From Prinia subflava (lineage: Eukaryota > Chordata > Aves > Passeriformes > Cisticolidae): a DNA stretch of 64,000 bases. The notes beneath the pieces were generated by a model. It was not told the DNA's origin, ran no database searches, and saw nothing but the letters and a program-made list of their open reading frames with translations. The translations under genes were made by a program, and so were the position numbers. Positions within the stretch are counted from its first letter, which is position 1. Every line of letters starts with the position of its first letter. Below, one piece after another: positions 1 to 13,000 of this stretch. The stretch lies in the NCBI RefSeq assembly GCF_021018805.1, contig NC_086254.1:26473300-26537299 (forward strand), given 5' to 3'.

Positions 1-2386
1 CTTGTTAAAAAAAAAAAATTCAGACGATTTCTCTCAGGATTTTCTCCGTCTCTAGTCAAGTTTGTTTTAAACTAATGGAAGTAATTAGCAAGTCACAGAG
101 GGACTTTGTCTATGAGGTAGCCATTTTTAGATAATGGAGCATAAAAGTCGACACAGTGACATATGACACCAGAGCAGCATCTTGGAGCCATGAGCTGGGT
201 CTTAAGCAGATGTTTAAGTACTTTGAATACTGAAATCACTATATACACTTATAGAAAGGGTTGGGGTTTTTTTTTCTCTCAGTCTGCTGGTACACTGTAG
301 GGCTTTCTTTTAATCTCAATAAAATCAGAGTAAGCTCAGAAATGTTTTTCAGTGTGCAGTCATTATCACTCCTTTCTCTCTTCTTTGTCTTTCAGTGTAT
401 GATCCGTGGGTGCTTGGGGAGTGGGGATGGAACTTGAGTTTTGTGTGACCATTACACAGCAGAGGGGTGCAGCAGCTGATGTGCCAAGTTTCTGGCAGCG
501 ACCATGGTGTTGAGCTGAAAATAAATAACATTTAGAAGTGGAGATGCACTTGATACATTCACACATATTTGTTGTAGCTGTGAATGCAGGGGAGATTTGC
601 AGAAATTCCAGAGAGATGAAGGCGAACTCCCAGCAGGGTGGTCCCAAAGGTCCAGGGTATCTCCTCTCACAGGTCTCTGAGATTATCCCAGCCCCCATAG
701 GTGCCAGCAAATCATGTGTGTGTTTACCCTCATCCAGGGCTTTCAGGTTGTTTTTATGTACTAGATAACTTCATCCATTTTATTTTTTATAAATCAATGT
801 GTGACATTCGCTGTTTGTGCCCAGCAGTTGCTGCGGCATTTGGTAACACTTCCCACCACACACATAAAAATGTACCAGTGTGGTCTAAATAAATACACAG
901 CACAGAAAGCCTCTGTGGATGTACAGCTATGACACGATCACAGCACCCCAGTGATTGAGGGGTGCAGTTTGGTGAAAGAGGGGAAGGATTTTCCCCTCCT
1001 CTGCCACAGCCTGCTCCTCATTTCTCCGTACTTCGATGCAGCCAGGGGCTTTCACAGCCAGGTGGGTTGAGCCATTTCCTGGCAGCTTTTTTCTTTCACC
1101 TGTGCCATGGTTGCTTTTTTTTTTTTTTAAATTTAAATCCAAATTAGTCCTTGATTCAGCTCAGGGCAGCGCTGCAGAGCTGTGGTTGGTACAGGGGAAG
1201 GGGTACAGGTGTCCCAGAAGCTCCTGTCACCCGGAGTGCCCTGCATCCCTTCTCCCACCACGGCCAGTCTGGGTCAGATCCATCTGATCCTGCAGAATTC
1301 CTCCTTCTGCAGGAATTCAGTGCCTGCTGAAGCCCAGCAGAGCTGCCCCAGCAGGTTCTCCTCATCTCCAGGCAGGCTGGAGCATCTCAGCGTGAGAACC
1401 CATCTAACCACCCGAGCTGGAGCTCTGTGCATCCATTCTCACTCACTTGAGACGTTTTTACGGGTGCAATATGTTTTCCTTCACCACATGTGTGTTCCGC
1501 CCCGTGGATTACTCAAATGGCAGAAAGTGTTTTGTTTCCTGTGTTATTAGCTGCAGGTTCAATTTCTATCAGATTTGTCAATTCTGTCATATAATGGGGT
1601 CGGGTTTTTTCTGGTCTAATGTATGTGACATGTTTCATAATGCCAATAAAAATAGTTTTCAAACTAGACTGGGAAAGACTTTGACCAAAAAAAGGCGAAA
1701 ATAGAAATATCAGCGACTGGGGAGCTTTGATCTGACAAAGTAGGCTTTCAAATGACACGTTATGGTTTATGAAGCACAGTTTTACAGTTCCTTTTTGCAG
1801 TAGCTGTAACATGTAAGGGGTTGGCCAAGGTGGGAATGAAGCTCAGGATGGGGGGGTCCAGTTCCAGCAGCAGATGCATGCTCCAAAATGGTTTTAACTT
1901 TTATTTCTGTGTTAATTTTTTTGTTGTTTTTATATTTCTGATAATGGAATTGTTATGGGCTTTTGAATTTCAGTTAAGAATGTGCAAATAGGCTATCTGA
2001 TAAGTAGGTTATTGAAGGGTTAGGGAAATGGAGAACATTTCCTGAAAAAAAATACCCACAGCGTGGGTAATAGACTCCAGTTGAATTTAAAAGATAATGG
2101 CAACAAGGGAGAAATCCACTTGTAGAAATGGGGAACAGCTGTGTTTGAGATCTAATGAAACTGTATCAGATACTTTAAAAATGGCTTACAACTTCTTCCC
2201 TGGGGAACAGAGATAAAGCACAAGAGCACTCCTGAAAGGTCGAAGAAACAGTTAAATCATTTCCTTGATGGTTATTAGAGATATAGAAGACATCAGTGAA
2301 AATTAAATGTCTGAAACTTGTATTTGATTGCTTTCCTTATCACTCCGATCTCACACATTTCTCCCATCTCTCCCTCTCTGTTCCAG
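1..2386 (+). other. CDH4: CDH4 intron upstream of the prodomain exon (3' part)
   Basis: No coding sequence is recognised here. The stretch is AT-rich, with T runs at 267-275 and 1115-1128 and a moderately GC-rich patch around 1150-1420 that holds a short hairpin (1288-1314). The open frames in both directions are short and resemble no family I know. The stretch ends with the branch site and pyrimidine tract before 2387. Confidence 0.85.
2350..2386 (+). other. CDH4: 3' splice site of the prodomain exon
   Basis: A pyrimidine-rich stretch (about 2358-2385, including CTCCCATCTCTCCCTCTCTG) ends in CAG at 2384-2386, directly before the cadherin reading frame. CTCAC at 2350-2354 fits the branch-site consensus, with its A at 2353, about 33 nt from the exon. 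The site defines a phase-1 boundary. The branch site is inferred. Confidence 0.9.
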
Positions 2387-2610
2387 TGAAATTTAATAAC
2401 TGTGCCGGTAACAAGGGCGTGCGGTACGAGACCAACAGCCTGGACTTCAAGGTGAGGGCGGACGGGACCCTGTACGCTGCCCACCACCTGCAGGTGCCCT
2501 CCAAGCAGCTGATCCTGGTGGTGACCGCCTGGGACCCCCAGACCCTGGGCAGCTGGGAGGCCATGGTCAGGTTTCTGGTGGCAGAGAAGTCCCAGCATAA
2601 CGGACACAAG
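2387..2610 (+). CDS. CDH4: CDH4 (R-cadherin) coding exon: second half of the prodomain
   Basis: This internal exon of a classical cadherin precursor is 224 bp long. It begins with the last two bases of a split Val codon (intron phase 1) and then reads 74 uninterrupted codons, ending in HNGHK at a phase-0 junction. The translation ([52 protein letters not shown]) matches the cadherin prodomain, the beta-sandwich propeptide that blocks adhesion until it is removed in the late secretory pathway. The VKF-NC-G start, the FKV-DGT-YA strand and the AWDPQT-W stretch are family landmarks. The choice of CDH4 over the paralogue CDH2 rests on segments such as [12 protein letters not shown] and on the following exon. 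From memory, 224 bp is also the length of exon 3 in CDH1, so this is probably exon 3. The exon is clearly GC-richer than its flanks. The previous exon lies outside the window and the next is 15.1 kb downstream. Confidence 0.95.
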
Positions 2611-2616
2611 GTCAGA
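2608..2616 (+). other. CDH4: 5' splice site of the prodomain exon (weak consensus)
   Basis: The exon ends AAG and the intron begins GTCAGA. The invariant GT is present, but +3 is C instead of the usual A or G, and +6 is A instead of T. Homology fixes this boundary, because HNGHK followed by PKGRK from the next exon joins in frame. It scores as a weaker donor than the GTGAGT after the next exon. Confidence 0.88.
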
Positions 2617-5600
2617 GGTTTTTTTTTTTCAAAGCTCTTTTTCCTGCTTTGTTCTTCCTTTGTCCCAAAGTGTTTGTGTTGCCTGGTCTGTGCTTTGTAA
2701 GGAAATGTCCAAGTAGGAGATACCAAATTCTTTACAAATTACTCTGGAACCTCTCTGACTGAAATTATTTAAGATCTCCAGTGAGGGAAGTGTTCTCTAA
2801 GTTCATACTTCTGTATTTTTAAGTGACTTGTCTCCGTCATACACTGCAGAGCACGTACATCATGTTTGCACCTCACTGCTGATGATCTCTCTTAACTCCA
2901 AGTCAAACCAGCAGATGAAGGGTGAAGAGTCAAAGTCAACCATCTTCTTGATGGTGCTAGGTTCAGATTTCTTTTGTGACAGCGCAGGCCTGGAGTTGTG
3001 CACTGGCAGCTCTGCCCTCTCCTCATCTCCCCGGTTTTCAGAGTTACTCTTGCGAGCAATCTGCACGGCCCTGCAGCTTCCAGAGGGGAGATTTGGGCTT
3101 GTTCCTTCCCTTGCAAGGACGAGGAGTGTTGCTGCTGCCTGATAAGGGACACGTGGGGCAGGCAGGGCGTGGAGTGCCAATCGTCCCCTCTGCTCAGTGC
3201 CAGCCTCTCCCCTCGCCACCCCGACAGAGGAGAGCCAGAGCCAGCCCTGCAGTCAGGAGGGTACAGATGGTTTCTTGCTGCTTTTGTTCCCTACACAGAG
3301 CTGAAAAGCAGCAGGGCTGTGTCCCTGCCCAGCACTCTGAGAGCAGGGTTCCTTCAGTGGAATGTGGTGGTGGGCTGCACAGAGCTGCTGCAGCTGGGGG
3401 CTGCTCCATGCAAACACATTTCTTCTGCTCTGCCCCTGGGGTAGCTGTCACTTTTCCACCTCTTCCAAACCACTTTTAGCAGCAGCAGTTCAGCTTTTCA
3501 TTTTCAGTGCAGGTCTGGGCTGAAGATCCTTTACTACACAGAGTAATTCAGTCACTTTCTCTGGTGCTGGCTCAAACAATGCAATGCTGGGCTGCTTGGG
3601 TGGTGACATTGGGCAAGAATTGGCAGGGAATTGTTTCAGGAGCCTGATTTATTGCTGGAATTGAAGAGCTGCAGGGTGAGGATGAAGGTGTGTGTCCTGG
3701 GAGCAGCCATGGCTCCTTCAGGGATAGGTGAGCTCTTTGGCCGTGGCTGTAATTTGGATTATTGCTGCACAGTAAAGGTCCAAACAGCAAGACTGGCCTC
3801 ATCCTTTCTGTAGTGCTTGGACAGAGTGCAGGGCAGGAGGGGGAAAGAAGGAGAGACTTTCTGTGTCAAATTGTTAGAATTCCACCATGTAACTCTGTGC
3901 CATTTGGGAGAATTTTTGCCACATGTGAGACAAAAAGGAAACGACTTGGACAGCCTTAAATCTCTCACTTGCCCAGTGGGCTGACCCCGAAGGTTTTGCA
4001 GGGTTTAGGGTCATATGAATACACTTGGGCTGCTGTTCAGTAAGGCTTGGGCTTCTGCAAGGTGTCATTAAGCCCTGTTTGTTATTGTGAACTCTATTTG
4101 CTGTTTCTAACCAAAGAAATAGTGCTTCCTTCTAGAAGTAATTAAATATTGAAGGAACAAAGTAAGATGTCTTATATACTGCTTTAAATTTCTTCTCAGT
4201 GTAGCAGAAAAAAAACCTGAATAAGCACACATTTCTGTTTCAGTAGAATATTTGGTTGGAAATTCATCTAATGTTAATGTAATCTGAACTCTGGTTGAAA
4301 ACAGAGAGAGCTAAGCTTCTTAAAATTCATATCCCTCCTTTCTAAAAGCCTTATTAGTGTGTAGTTTGAGGCTGGAAAAATACGGAAAACAAGACTAATG
4401 ACAAGGTCATAAGCAGTTTTATTGTGGGTCCCTATAGCAGGCATCTGACTTGTGTTTTATTTAAATGCCTGTGGTTTTTGCAAGCAAAATAATCCTTTGT
4501 TTACTAAAGAAATAAATATGATTATAAGATTATTTTAAAAAATAATAGTGTTTGTGCTGAAAAGAGAGCCCCAAACCTTACAATATCCAGTTCAATATGT
4601 TTCAGGCCGTGACCCTTGTGTGTTTTGTGGCTTTTACTAGAGGCAGATTTCACATTTGGTTTTGTGTAGAATAATATGACTCAAGCAGAACTATATATAT
4701 ACATATGTATATATTTAAGATATTTCAGACTGTTTTGTTGTACTCAGGATATAGAGAAAGCAAATGTGGGAGAGAAGGGAGGAGGTGACCTGAGAGAGGG
4801 AGGGAGACCAGTTTTCTTCTGGTGCATCCATTTATTTCCATTTTACTTTGTAAATTTGTGGCTTGATTTTGCGAAAATGCTGAACAGTTCCTAGACATTA
4901 TAAATAATTGGCATGAAATTTGGTTACTGCACCTGCTGGTCACTGTTTGTTGGCACCTACAACATAGAAAAAAGTCATTTTTACCTTGTTCCTCCTCAGC
5001 TCAATGAACAATGGTCCTCAGCGAGGGCAGCCCCTCATGACAGGGGGCTTGGTGCCCCTCAGAACCCCCTCTGAAAGGATAAATCAGAATTTAGTTTGTG
5101 ATAATCCAGGGATTAAAACTGTATCAAAACCAGCCCTCCTAGAATGGCCTCCATTACAATGGCCATTATTAGACACTTGGTTTATTGTAGAGCTTATAAA
5201 ACAGAATAAATGTTATAGGAGAAATCAGTGTTTTTGGGATACTGGGTGGGATTTGGGGGGCCAGGAGTGAGCCTGCCTGAGTGGGGACAGTGGGCTGCTT
5301 TCCAGGAGAGCACGGAGGATTAATCCATCAATAAATGATCCTTTGGATCTGTGATCCTTTCTTGTCACAGTATGTAGGACTGAAAATCTTTGTAGGAGCC
5401 TGAGAGCCCTTTGGTGGTGGCCAAGGGCATCCAAAGCAGCAGCTGGGCCATTCCTCCCCTGTGTGCTTTCCCTGCAGAATCAGGAGGTTTGGTGCCCATT
5501 CCTGTGCCCCACATCCCAGCTGAGCCTTCCTCTTCATGCAACCTTAGATTTTAATGGGGAAGAACCCAACACAGTGACAATTTCCCCTTTTCACAGTGTT

Positions 5601-8000
5601 GGCCTCATAAATGTGCTGATTGCTTTAGATGACTGAATAACCTGCCAGTTTTCAGTGAAAACCACTGTAATGAAATAGTTCAAACTACTACATTAAAGTG
5701 TCATGCTAGTAGGGTGAAATGATAGAAAAGAAGGCAAATACTTTAAAAATGTATTTTATGATACACGGAGCATACATTTCCCCTCCTCCCCAGCAAACAC
5801 TTGAATGTAAACTTTTTTTTTTTCTGATTAATACAAGTGATGTTAGTAACTCAAGGAACTTTTTTGTTCAGTCTTGCAGGAAACCTGATAGCAATTCAAT
5901 TAGAAAATGCAAATGAGGTCACACATTTCCCACAAGAGTGCTGAATTACCCCAGAGGAAACTGAGTGATATTCCAGCATAACAATAAATACTTAAGATAA
6001 AGTTTCTTCTTCTGTTCTTGTCTTGCTGCCTGTTGTTCCAATTGAAAGTATCAGTCAGGGCTGTGGGTATAGTTTGGGAGGAAGGAAAAAGAAAAGAGAA
6101 GAAAAGAAAGGAGAAAACAGAAAAGTTGCTATTTTATGAAACAATATTAAGCCTTTGTGGCTTGTGTCAGCATTTGTGAAAGATGAACTTGAGTGGGATA
6201 ATGCTCCAGAAGAAAACAAAGTAAAGCTGGGCTTTACTTATCTAGAATTAGCAGTGTAATGTCTTCTTTTCTAAGAGTGCATGCTATTATTTTGAAAAAT
6301 TGGGTATTGATTCAACCAAAAGTGTAAAAATGAAGATTATGTTTGTGAACAGTGACATTGCTGAGGACTGCACTCTTCAGAGTATCCTGTATTTTAGTTA
6401 GAGAAACTCAAATCTTCCCAATTACAAGTAGAAATATTGTGCCTTTTGTCCTTCACACCCCACACCTGCCCTCTGTCCATCAGTCCCACCTCCTCCTCAT
6501 CATTCCTTGAAAATCAGCTTCCTCCACCCCCTGTGTTGGCTCATCCCATCCAAAGTTCTGACCTCATTCATAATGATTGTTTTCTTTAATTTTCAGTCCT
6601 TTCATGTGTCTAAGGCACATCTGGCAAATGTTATTCTGCATTTATTTAGCTGTCTATTTTTCTGTAGTTCTCACCTCACAAGTTAAAATCCAGATTGTAG
6701 AAATTCAGCATGGAAAGGAATTCACAGCAAAGGAGCTTAGAGGTACAGGATATATTCAGCACATGTAAGATGTCAGTCATCTGCTGCCAGTGACTTAGTT
6801 TGGAAAACAAAACACTCTTTTCTTTGAACCATATTTATGTCAACCGAAGTTTCTCGTTGTTTGAGCTTTTGAAATTCTGAGCATGGAAATATGTAAATTT
6901 TTATAATGTTAAATCACTGGGAATTGTGCAATTAAATTTGGAAATATATGAGGTCTGCAGCTAGTGTTTAAAACATTGAAATCTGCTGTCAGAAATCAAT
7001 TCTTGCTTAAGCCCAGCTTGTGTTTTATTATGTCTCATCTTATTTTGGGCTGCTTTCATAACCCAGCTATGAGTCCACAGCCATACAGTGTGAATGTGAA
7101 AAGCTGATTCTTATAGACAGAGGGGTTTTTTTAATTTTTTTTTTTTTTTAAAGCCTTTAAATAATCATCTGTGGTATTTTACCTGGCTGAGGTTTTAAAT
7201 TCCAAGTACAGCCTTTTATTGCTGATCACAAGCACAAAGGTCTGGGCAAGGAAAGGCTTATTCAGCACTGCTCTCGTTCATGACCTGGGTTATTGTGCAG
7301 CCAGGATGCTCCACACCAGGCTGGGGAGCCCCCCCCTGAGGGAGGAAAATCAGAATTTAAGTGGGATCTGTGCTTCCAGTGACTCCAGTCTCCCTGACAC
7401 TCTTGAGCGGGTGCACCTGGAGGAAACGAGAAAAAATGGGTTCATCTTCTTCCTTCCTTCCTTCCCCTGCACTGGGGTGAGATGTTATCTACAGCATCAG
7501 GGTGATGGGAGTTTGCCCCATCAAACTGTTTTATCACTAGAGAAGGGCTGGAAAAATGAGGTGTTAGTTGTCATCCTGCCTTTTTCTGACAATACTGGTG
7601 CATATTTTAAGTACTGGGTCATTACACTGGCACTGTCCTCTTTCTCTACCTCTGCAGGGGATCCAAGGCAGTAACTAAATCCAGAAAATGGTAGCTGGAA
7701 TAATTTTTATTTCTGTATCTCATCAGTGTAGCAAGACCTGGATTTATCTGTCAGGGAGGCTGAGATTTCTGTTTCCTTCTGATAACTTGTGAGACATTGT
7801 TTGGGGTTTTAACAAATCAGATCAGTGGAAAAGATGAGAAAGAGGATGACTAATAAATTAGTATCATATAATTGTTACCAGTGAGACTGCTCATGATAAT
7901 TGTGCCAGCCTAATGAAGATGCATCTGCTGAACTTGCCTGACCTCGTGCTTAAGTGAATTTGAACGTCTCACATGTGATCATTGCAGGAGGAGAGGGTGG
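2611..8000 (+). other. CDH4: CDH4 intron between the two exons, first part
   Basis: This is intronic sequence without a recognised gene. About 2960-3480 is GC-richer and holds overlapping chance frames on both strands. 4100-4700 is strongly AT-rich. A pure purine tract lies at 6076-6117, and T runs lie at 7126-7132 and 7135-7149. I saw no CR1 fragment in this part. Confidence 0.8.
6076..6117 (+). repeat. 42-nt pure polypurine tract
   Basis: Forty-two consecutive A or G bases, mostly GAAAAG and GAAGGA-like, are bounded by T at 6075 and C at 6118. Pure purine runs of this kind can adopt triplex (H-DNA) structure. No gene is associated with it beyond the host intron. Confidence 0.9.
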
Positions 8001-11000
8001 CGTTTGTGAAAACACGTGAACTTGCCTGGCCTGATTTTCAGGTGTGCTGAGTCCCTTTGCCTCGTGCTGAAGCCAGGATAAGACATGACACACACAGATG
8101 CTCATTGCCTTGGAAAATCAGCCCACTACAGGAAGTTTCCAAGAGCTGCACTTGCTGCCTTTAGTAAGAACTAAAGCAGTCAGCATCATACCAAGGGTCA
8201 GGCACAAAGCCATGCTCAAAAGACCATGTGTAAGTGAAATTCACTCCAAATCTGTCTTCCTTCAAACAAAAAGAAGTCCTAAGGATTGAACTGCCTGCAC
8301 GGAAATAAGTTTTTTTTCTGATAAAACAAACCCCTTGGACTGCTGCGTGCTCCTGCCTGTGATGTGTTCCTTGCCCTTGCCAGATCAAAGCTTTTGACCT
8401 CCCATTTCATGTTCTTTGTTGGTAACTGCTGAAGTCTGACTGCCACTTCAAAAAAATTATTTTGGACTGGATATCCTAAAAATACCTTCATTGCTGTGAT
8501 AATCTGATGACAGCTGCTTGTAAACACGACTTGGAATACAGACAAAAAATTGCTTCATACAGGCACGTCCATTAAAATAAACTTTTTTTTAGGGACTCTG
8601 AGTGTCCAGGATGTTTCCTTTAGCCCAGCAAACTGAGACAGATTAGAAGCTCAGTGAGAAGGAGGGTTTTGGTTCCTCCCAGCCTCTGGAGGCCAGTCCT
8701 GGATTGCTGGATGAGGTGGTGACCCTCTGGCATGTCCAGCTGGAGGAGTGAGGAGAGGAGCCAGGGATGGGTGTCCAGCAGGACAGGGTGGCCTGCAGCC
8801 CCAGCAAGGAGGGGGATCTCAAGCACTGTCCCCACCCAGCAAAGCATTTAAACTCAGGCTTGAATTTCATCTTGCAAATGCAGATAAATTGAATGCATCC
8901 TCATGGTCAAATTTGAGCATTTCTTAGGTGCACTCTGGAATTGGAGAAAAAAAAAAAAAAAAGAACAGCCTTTTCTCAAGAGCCTCTTGAAATAACCAAA
9001 GGATAACTTGAAAGGGCAAATTCTCACGCTAGCACTGAGGAGAAGTACCAGACTGAATTACTTTGCTTTGTGCTAAAGTAGCAGCAGCGCCTGTGATCTT
9101 TTAAATCTCTTATGATCTTTTTACTTGCAAACATTATGAAGAGGAGGAGTATTGTTACATTTAATTCATTATGATTATTTTAATTCATGTATCTTTTTGA
9201 ACCTCATGGCTTTAGAAAAATAAAATGAGATTACAATTTTCCACAGGCTTTTAAGGGGTAGACTTGCTCCTGCTTCTTTCTGTGATGAACAGCACTTGTA
9301 GTAGTCTGAGTTTTAGAAAGAAATGTGTTTTGGAACCATGTTTTCAGTTATTTGTTAGAAGTTTTATTGGGGAGGAAGAACTCTGATTGCTAGCCCAGAT
9401 ATTTTATACATTTTTCTCAAGATCAGGTGCAGGATGAGAGAGGTGACTCCAAGCTGCAATAGAGGTTTTCACTGCAGAGTATTTGACAAGATTATCCACC
9501 TTTATTCCCAGCCTACAGGTAACAAGTATGAGTATTTTGTGATTTAATAGCCATGCTCTTGAGAAGTACTTGTACTTCTGAAGCCATTGTATGACTTCTC
9601 CCAATTATGAGAATGACATTAACTTGAAGATAGAAGTGTCTCTTGGTAAACACTAGGTAGAGTGTAGAGTACAACAGCAATTTAGATGTTTCTTAAACAA
9701 TCCTACCTGAGAAGCACCGTGAGATTAGATCTCACAAAGGGAGTGTGAAAAGGTCAAGTTGATGTGGGGAGCTTTGCAAGGAAACAACCTCATGAGAACT
9801 TTTCTTGTTGGTATAAGATGTTCAAGCTTTAAAATGAGGAGGAAAAGTACATCCAGAGCTGTGCTTTGGGGGTGATGTCATCCTCTGTCCATTGACAGCT
9901 CTTGCAATATTCAAAGCCTGACAATGGCAAGAAAAGTATCACAGATGCTGGAAACCTGTGGGAGCCATAAAAGATTCCACCAAAGGCAGATGGATTTCTA
10001 ACGTGCCTGCTTTGTTACGTGATTCTTCCAGAGGATGGAAGAGGAAGATCACTTGAAACCCTGAGAGAGTGCACTGGCCAGGAGGTGCCTCTAATCATCC
10101 GTGTGGTACCACAGAATAAGTCTGAGCACAGCTCTGCCTCTCCTTCCCAGCTGAAACTCCCATCCCTGAGAGATCCCGTGGGCATTTTGTGTCTGCTCAG
10201 TAACGAAGTGAGCGCGCTGCCCGCGCCCGTCCTGGCTCTGCAGCACAAAAGCAAAGCCTATTGAAGTGCTCTGGTGACTGGCTGGATTTCAACTTAAATT
10301 GGGGATAACTTACCCAACAGAAGGTGTGGGTGAGTTCAGGAGATTTCTGATTTCAATTAAATTCTACTGGGAAATCAACACCTGCTGTCCCAGCCTGGTC
10401 AGCAGGCACCCAAAAATTCCCTTTCTGGCCCCGGGGACATCAACTGCAGCCTGGAGCCCTCACTAACCTTGTTAGGTTTTCTGATCAAAGAGAGTAACGT
10501 GTACTTGGGTTTTTTAAATAAGAGCCTTCTGTGGTAACCACTGTGTTATGCCCAGAGCTGGTGCATCTCTTTTCTCTGGAGTCCAGACTTAACTCAGCTT
10601 TTAATTACAGTAACCCACAAAGGGCCCTGCTGCACCTTTTGCAAAGAAAGGATCTTCTGCCTGACTCACAAGCCAGTGTGTCGTGTTCTCCCTATTTAAA
10701 AATTCCCTGGTTCTACCTGCCTCTCTTCAGCTTTTTTCTTGCTTTGCAGCCCTGCAACACCAAGGAACATTTTGACTCCTCGGTCACACTGATCACATTT
10801 TACTACTTCAATCGGGTAAAATTTTCAAAAGCCTGCAAAGCCAGCCACATACCTAACAACCTTAAATTTGCATGCAAGCCTCATTTTTCAGCTCTCAAGG
10901 AACAGGGCATGTAGAGCTTTGACACTGACTCCTCAGGAACGAGGGGTTTTGGCATGGCTGATGCATTTGTGTGTGTTACGTGGCTCATTCTCCTCCTCTG

Positions 11001-13000
11001 AGGGCAGTAACTTGGTTAGCTTTTAGTCAAACTTTTTCTTCCCTGTCAGCTGATGTGTTCTGGAAGCTCATGCACTTGCCAAATCTGACAATTTTTCTTA
11101 CTAATTGACTCTAATGCGAGCTGCTCTATGCAGCCCCACTGCTAGCTGATAAAAACACAAAGTAATGAATTTTTTGCTTAACTAGCTGATTTAATTAAAA
11201 TGTTTTATACTGTACTTGCATGGTTTCTATAAATGGAGAGGTAATTCTGTTTAATGAGTTCCTAACCAAACATAACATTCCTGACTGTACGTAGCCAGAT
11301 TTGATAAAGGTCACAAACGCTGCAATTCCACTGTTTGCTTTTGGAAGTCGTGATGATCAAACAGCTTGCTTGGGTACTGGAAATATCCTGTCAGGATTGG
11401 TTCCCTCTATTCCTGTTTGTACCAGAAATTATTAGTGTAGTTTTAGGAGCAGAGGGGGTTCTTCCCTGTATTTGAACACTGTTGATTATCTTTAAAGTGG
11501 AAGTGTACTGCCAAAATCCCATCTCATTGTCAATTAGTGGCTTCTCTGCAAACACATTAATTTAATGCCCCTGCTGAAGAGCTGTGCATGTTGGAACATC
11601 TTGCTGCTAAAACAATAGTTTTCAGAGCTCTTTGACACAAATCATTCATGAATGGCAATTTATGCTGTGATGGTAATGGGATGTGACATGAAGCTATCTT
11701 TGATTAAATTTACCACAGCTTACAACTATTAGTAAATAAAGCTAATACAGACAGTCATCGCAGAGTTCTAGAGGGTAGATAAGGAGGAAAACAGATTATG
11801 GATTCCTTACCTGTGCAGTTCCTAAATAGCAGCTTCACATAGCACAACTATAATAAATTAAAGTCTAAAATAAACAGTCGGATCTTTTTAAAACTGCTTT
11901 TTTTTTTCCTGTCTCCAACTTCAGCGAATTCAGCAATGACCTAAATAAAAAAGGAATCAATTACCGTAAAATAAATAAATTTGCTGTTTGTTCTGCAACC
12001 CTTTCATTCTACTGTATGAGAACACAAAATGGAATATCTTTCTATACTGAAAGATCAAAAACTGGAGAAATGGTGCATTTTGGGAAAAAAGGGTTCATTC
12101 GTCCTCCACTGCCGTCCCTGATGTCAGCAAAATGTTGTTTCCTTAGAACAGAATTCATGCAGATGTTTATTTTGCAGCACTCTCATGTTCCCTTTGTTAA
12201 AGAACTAAGCTCTGTTTTCATTGTCTTATTTTCTGTTTGGTAAATATCATTTTCTCCTGTCCTTTCTGCAGCTACCATGGAAACAAGCAAAAATGCTTCA
12301 GATTAAATATTTTTAAATAGATTCTATTTTCCTCTTGTAGAAAATGGTACCAGTTTTCAAAATGTATATTGATATAGGAGATGAAGGGAAATATGTTTGA
12401 GCAATGGACTAAAGGTGGCTTTATATTCCCCTTGTATTGACAAAAAATATATTAAAACCACATTGCCACAGTTAAACCCTGCAAGTGACACCAGGAACAA
12501 AGCAAGCCAAGCATTACTTCTTTTCTGAAAAATGTCTAGTGTGAAGTGTTAAAGATCCTATGAAAATAATAAGACTGGCATATAAATAAAACAGGGTAAA
12601 TTACAAATAATTTTGATACCTGGGAAATAAGGGCCTTATTTCCTTTCCTCCAACTGCAGGTACTTTTTATTGCAAGTGTAATATATTTTAGTGCCAAATC
12701 TGGAGCATTTCATTTTTGGGGTTGAGCCCTATGAAATTATTAACCTCCAACAAACGTACCCTGCTTGTTATTTATATGCAGGCAATGGCGGCTTATTTAC
12801 CCAAACATTAGTGAGTGATCCAGAACGTTCAGCTAAGCAGGAACACAAAATATGATATTATATTATGTAAATGGGTTTGTGATACGCTCTGCTGGATAAT
12901 AACTTCCAGATGTCTCCGTAGCCAGAGGCTGACGGATATCAAAGGCAGGTTGGCTGGGAGGGGAGACGAGCCAGCTGGCGGGACTGGCTACTGCTAAGTG
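8001..13000 (+). other. CDH4: CDH4 intron between the two exons, middle part
   Basis: No gene is recognised. The sequence is ordinary AT-rich intron with an A run at 8947-8962. The stretch 11100-11800 is rich in homeodomain-type cores, such as TTTAATTAAA near 11190, and could hold conserved regulatory DNA, which cannot be decided from one genome. A small GC-richer patch begins near 12910. Confidence 0.78.
8947..8962 (+). repeat. Homopolymer A run (16 nt)
   Basis: Sixteen consecutive A residues. No retrogene or target-site duplication is recognisable next to the run. Confidence 0.95.

Noticed and set aside
2976..3479. 167-codon + strand frame in a GC-rich intron patch
   Set aside because: Overlapping open frames exist on both strands, the product is low-complexity and rich in Ala, Cys and Ser, and no domain is seen. 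Composition explains it.
7171..7674. 167-codon + strand frame
   Set aside because: No recognisable motif, no flanking promoter or splice signals that would fit, and a length within chance expectation.
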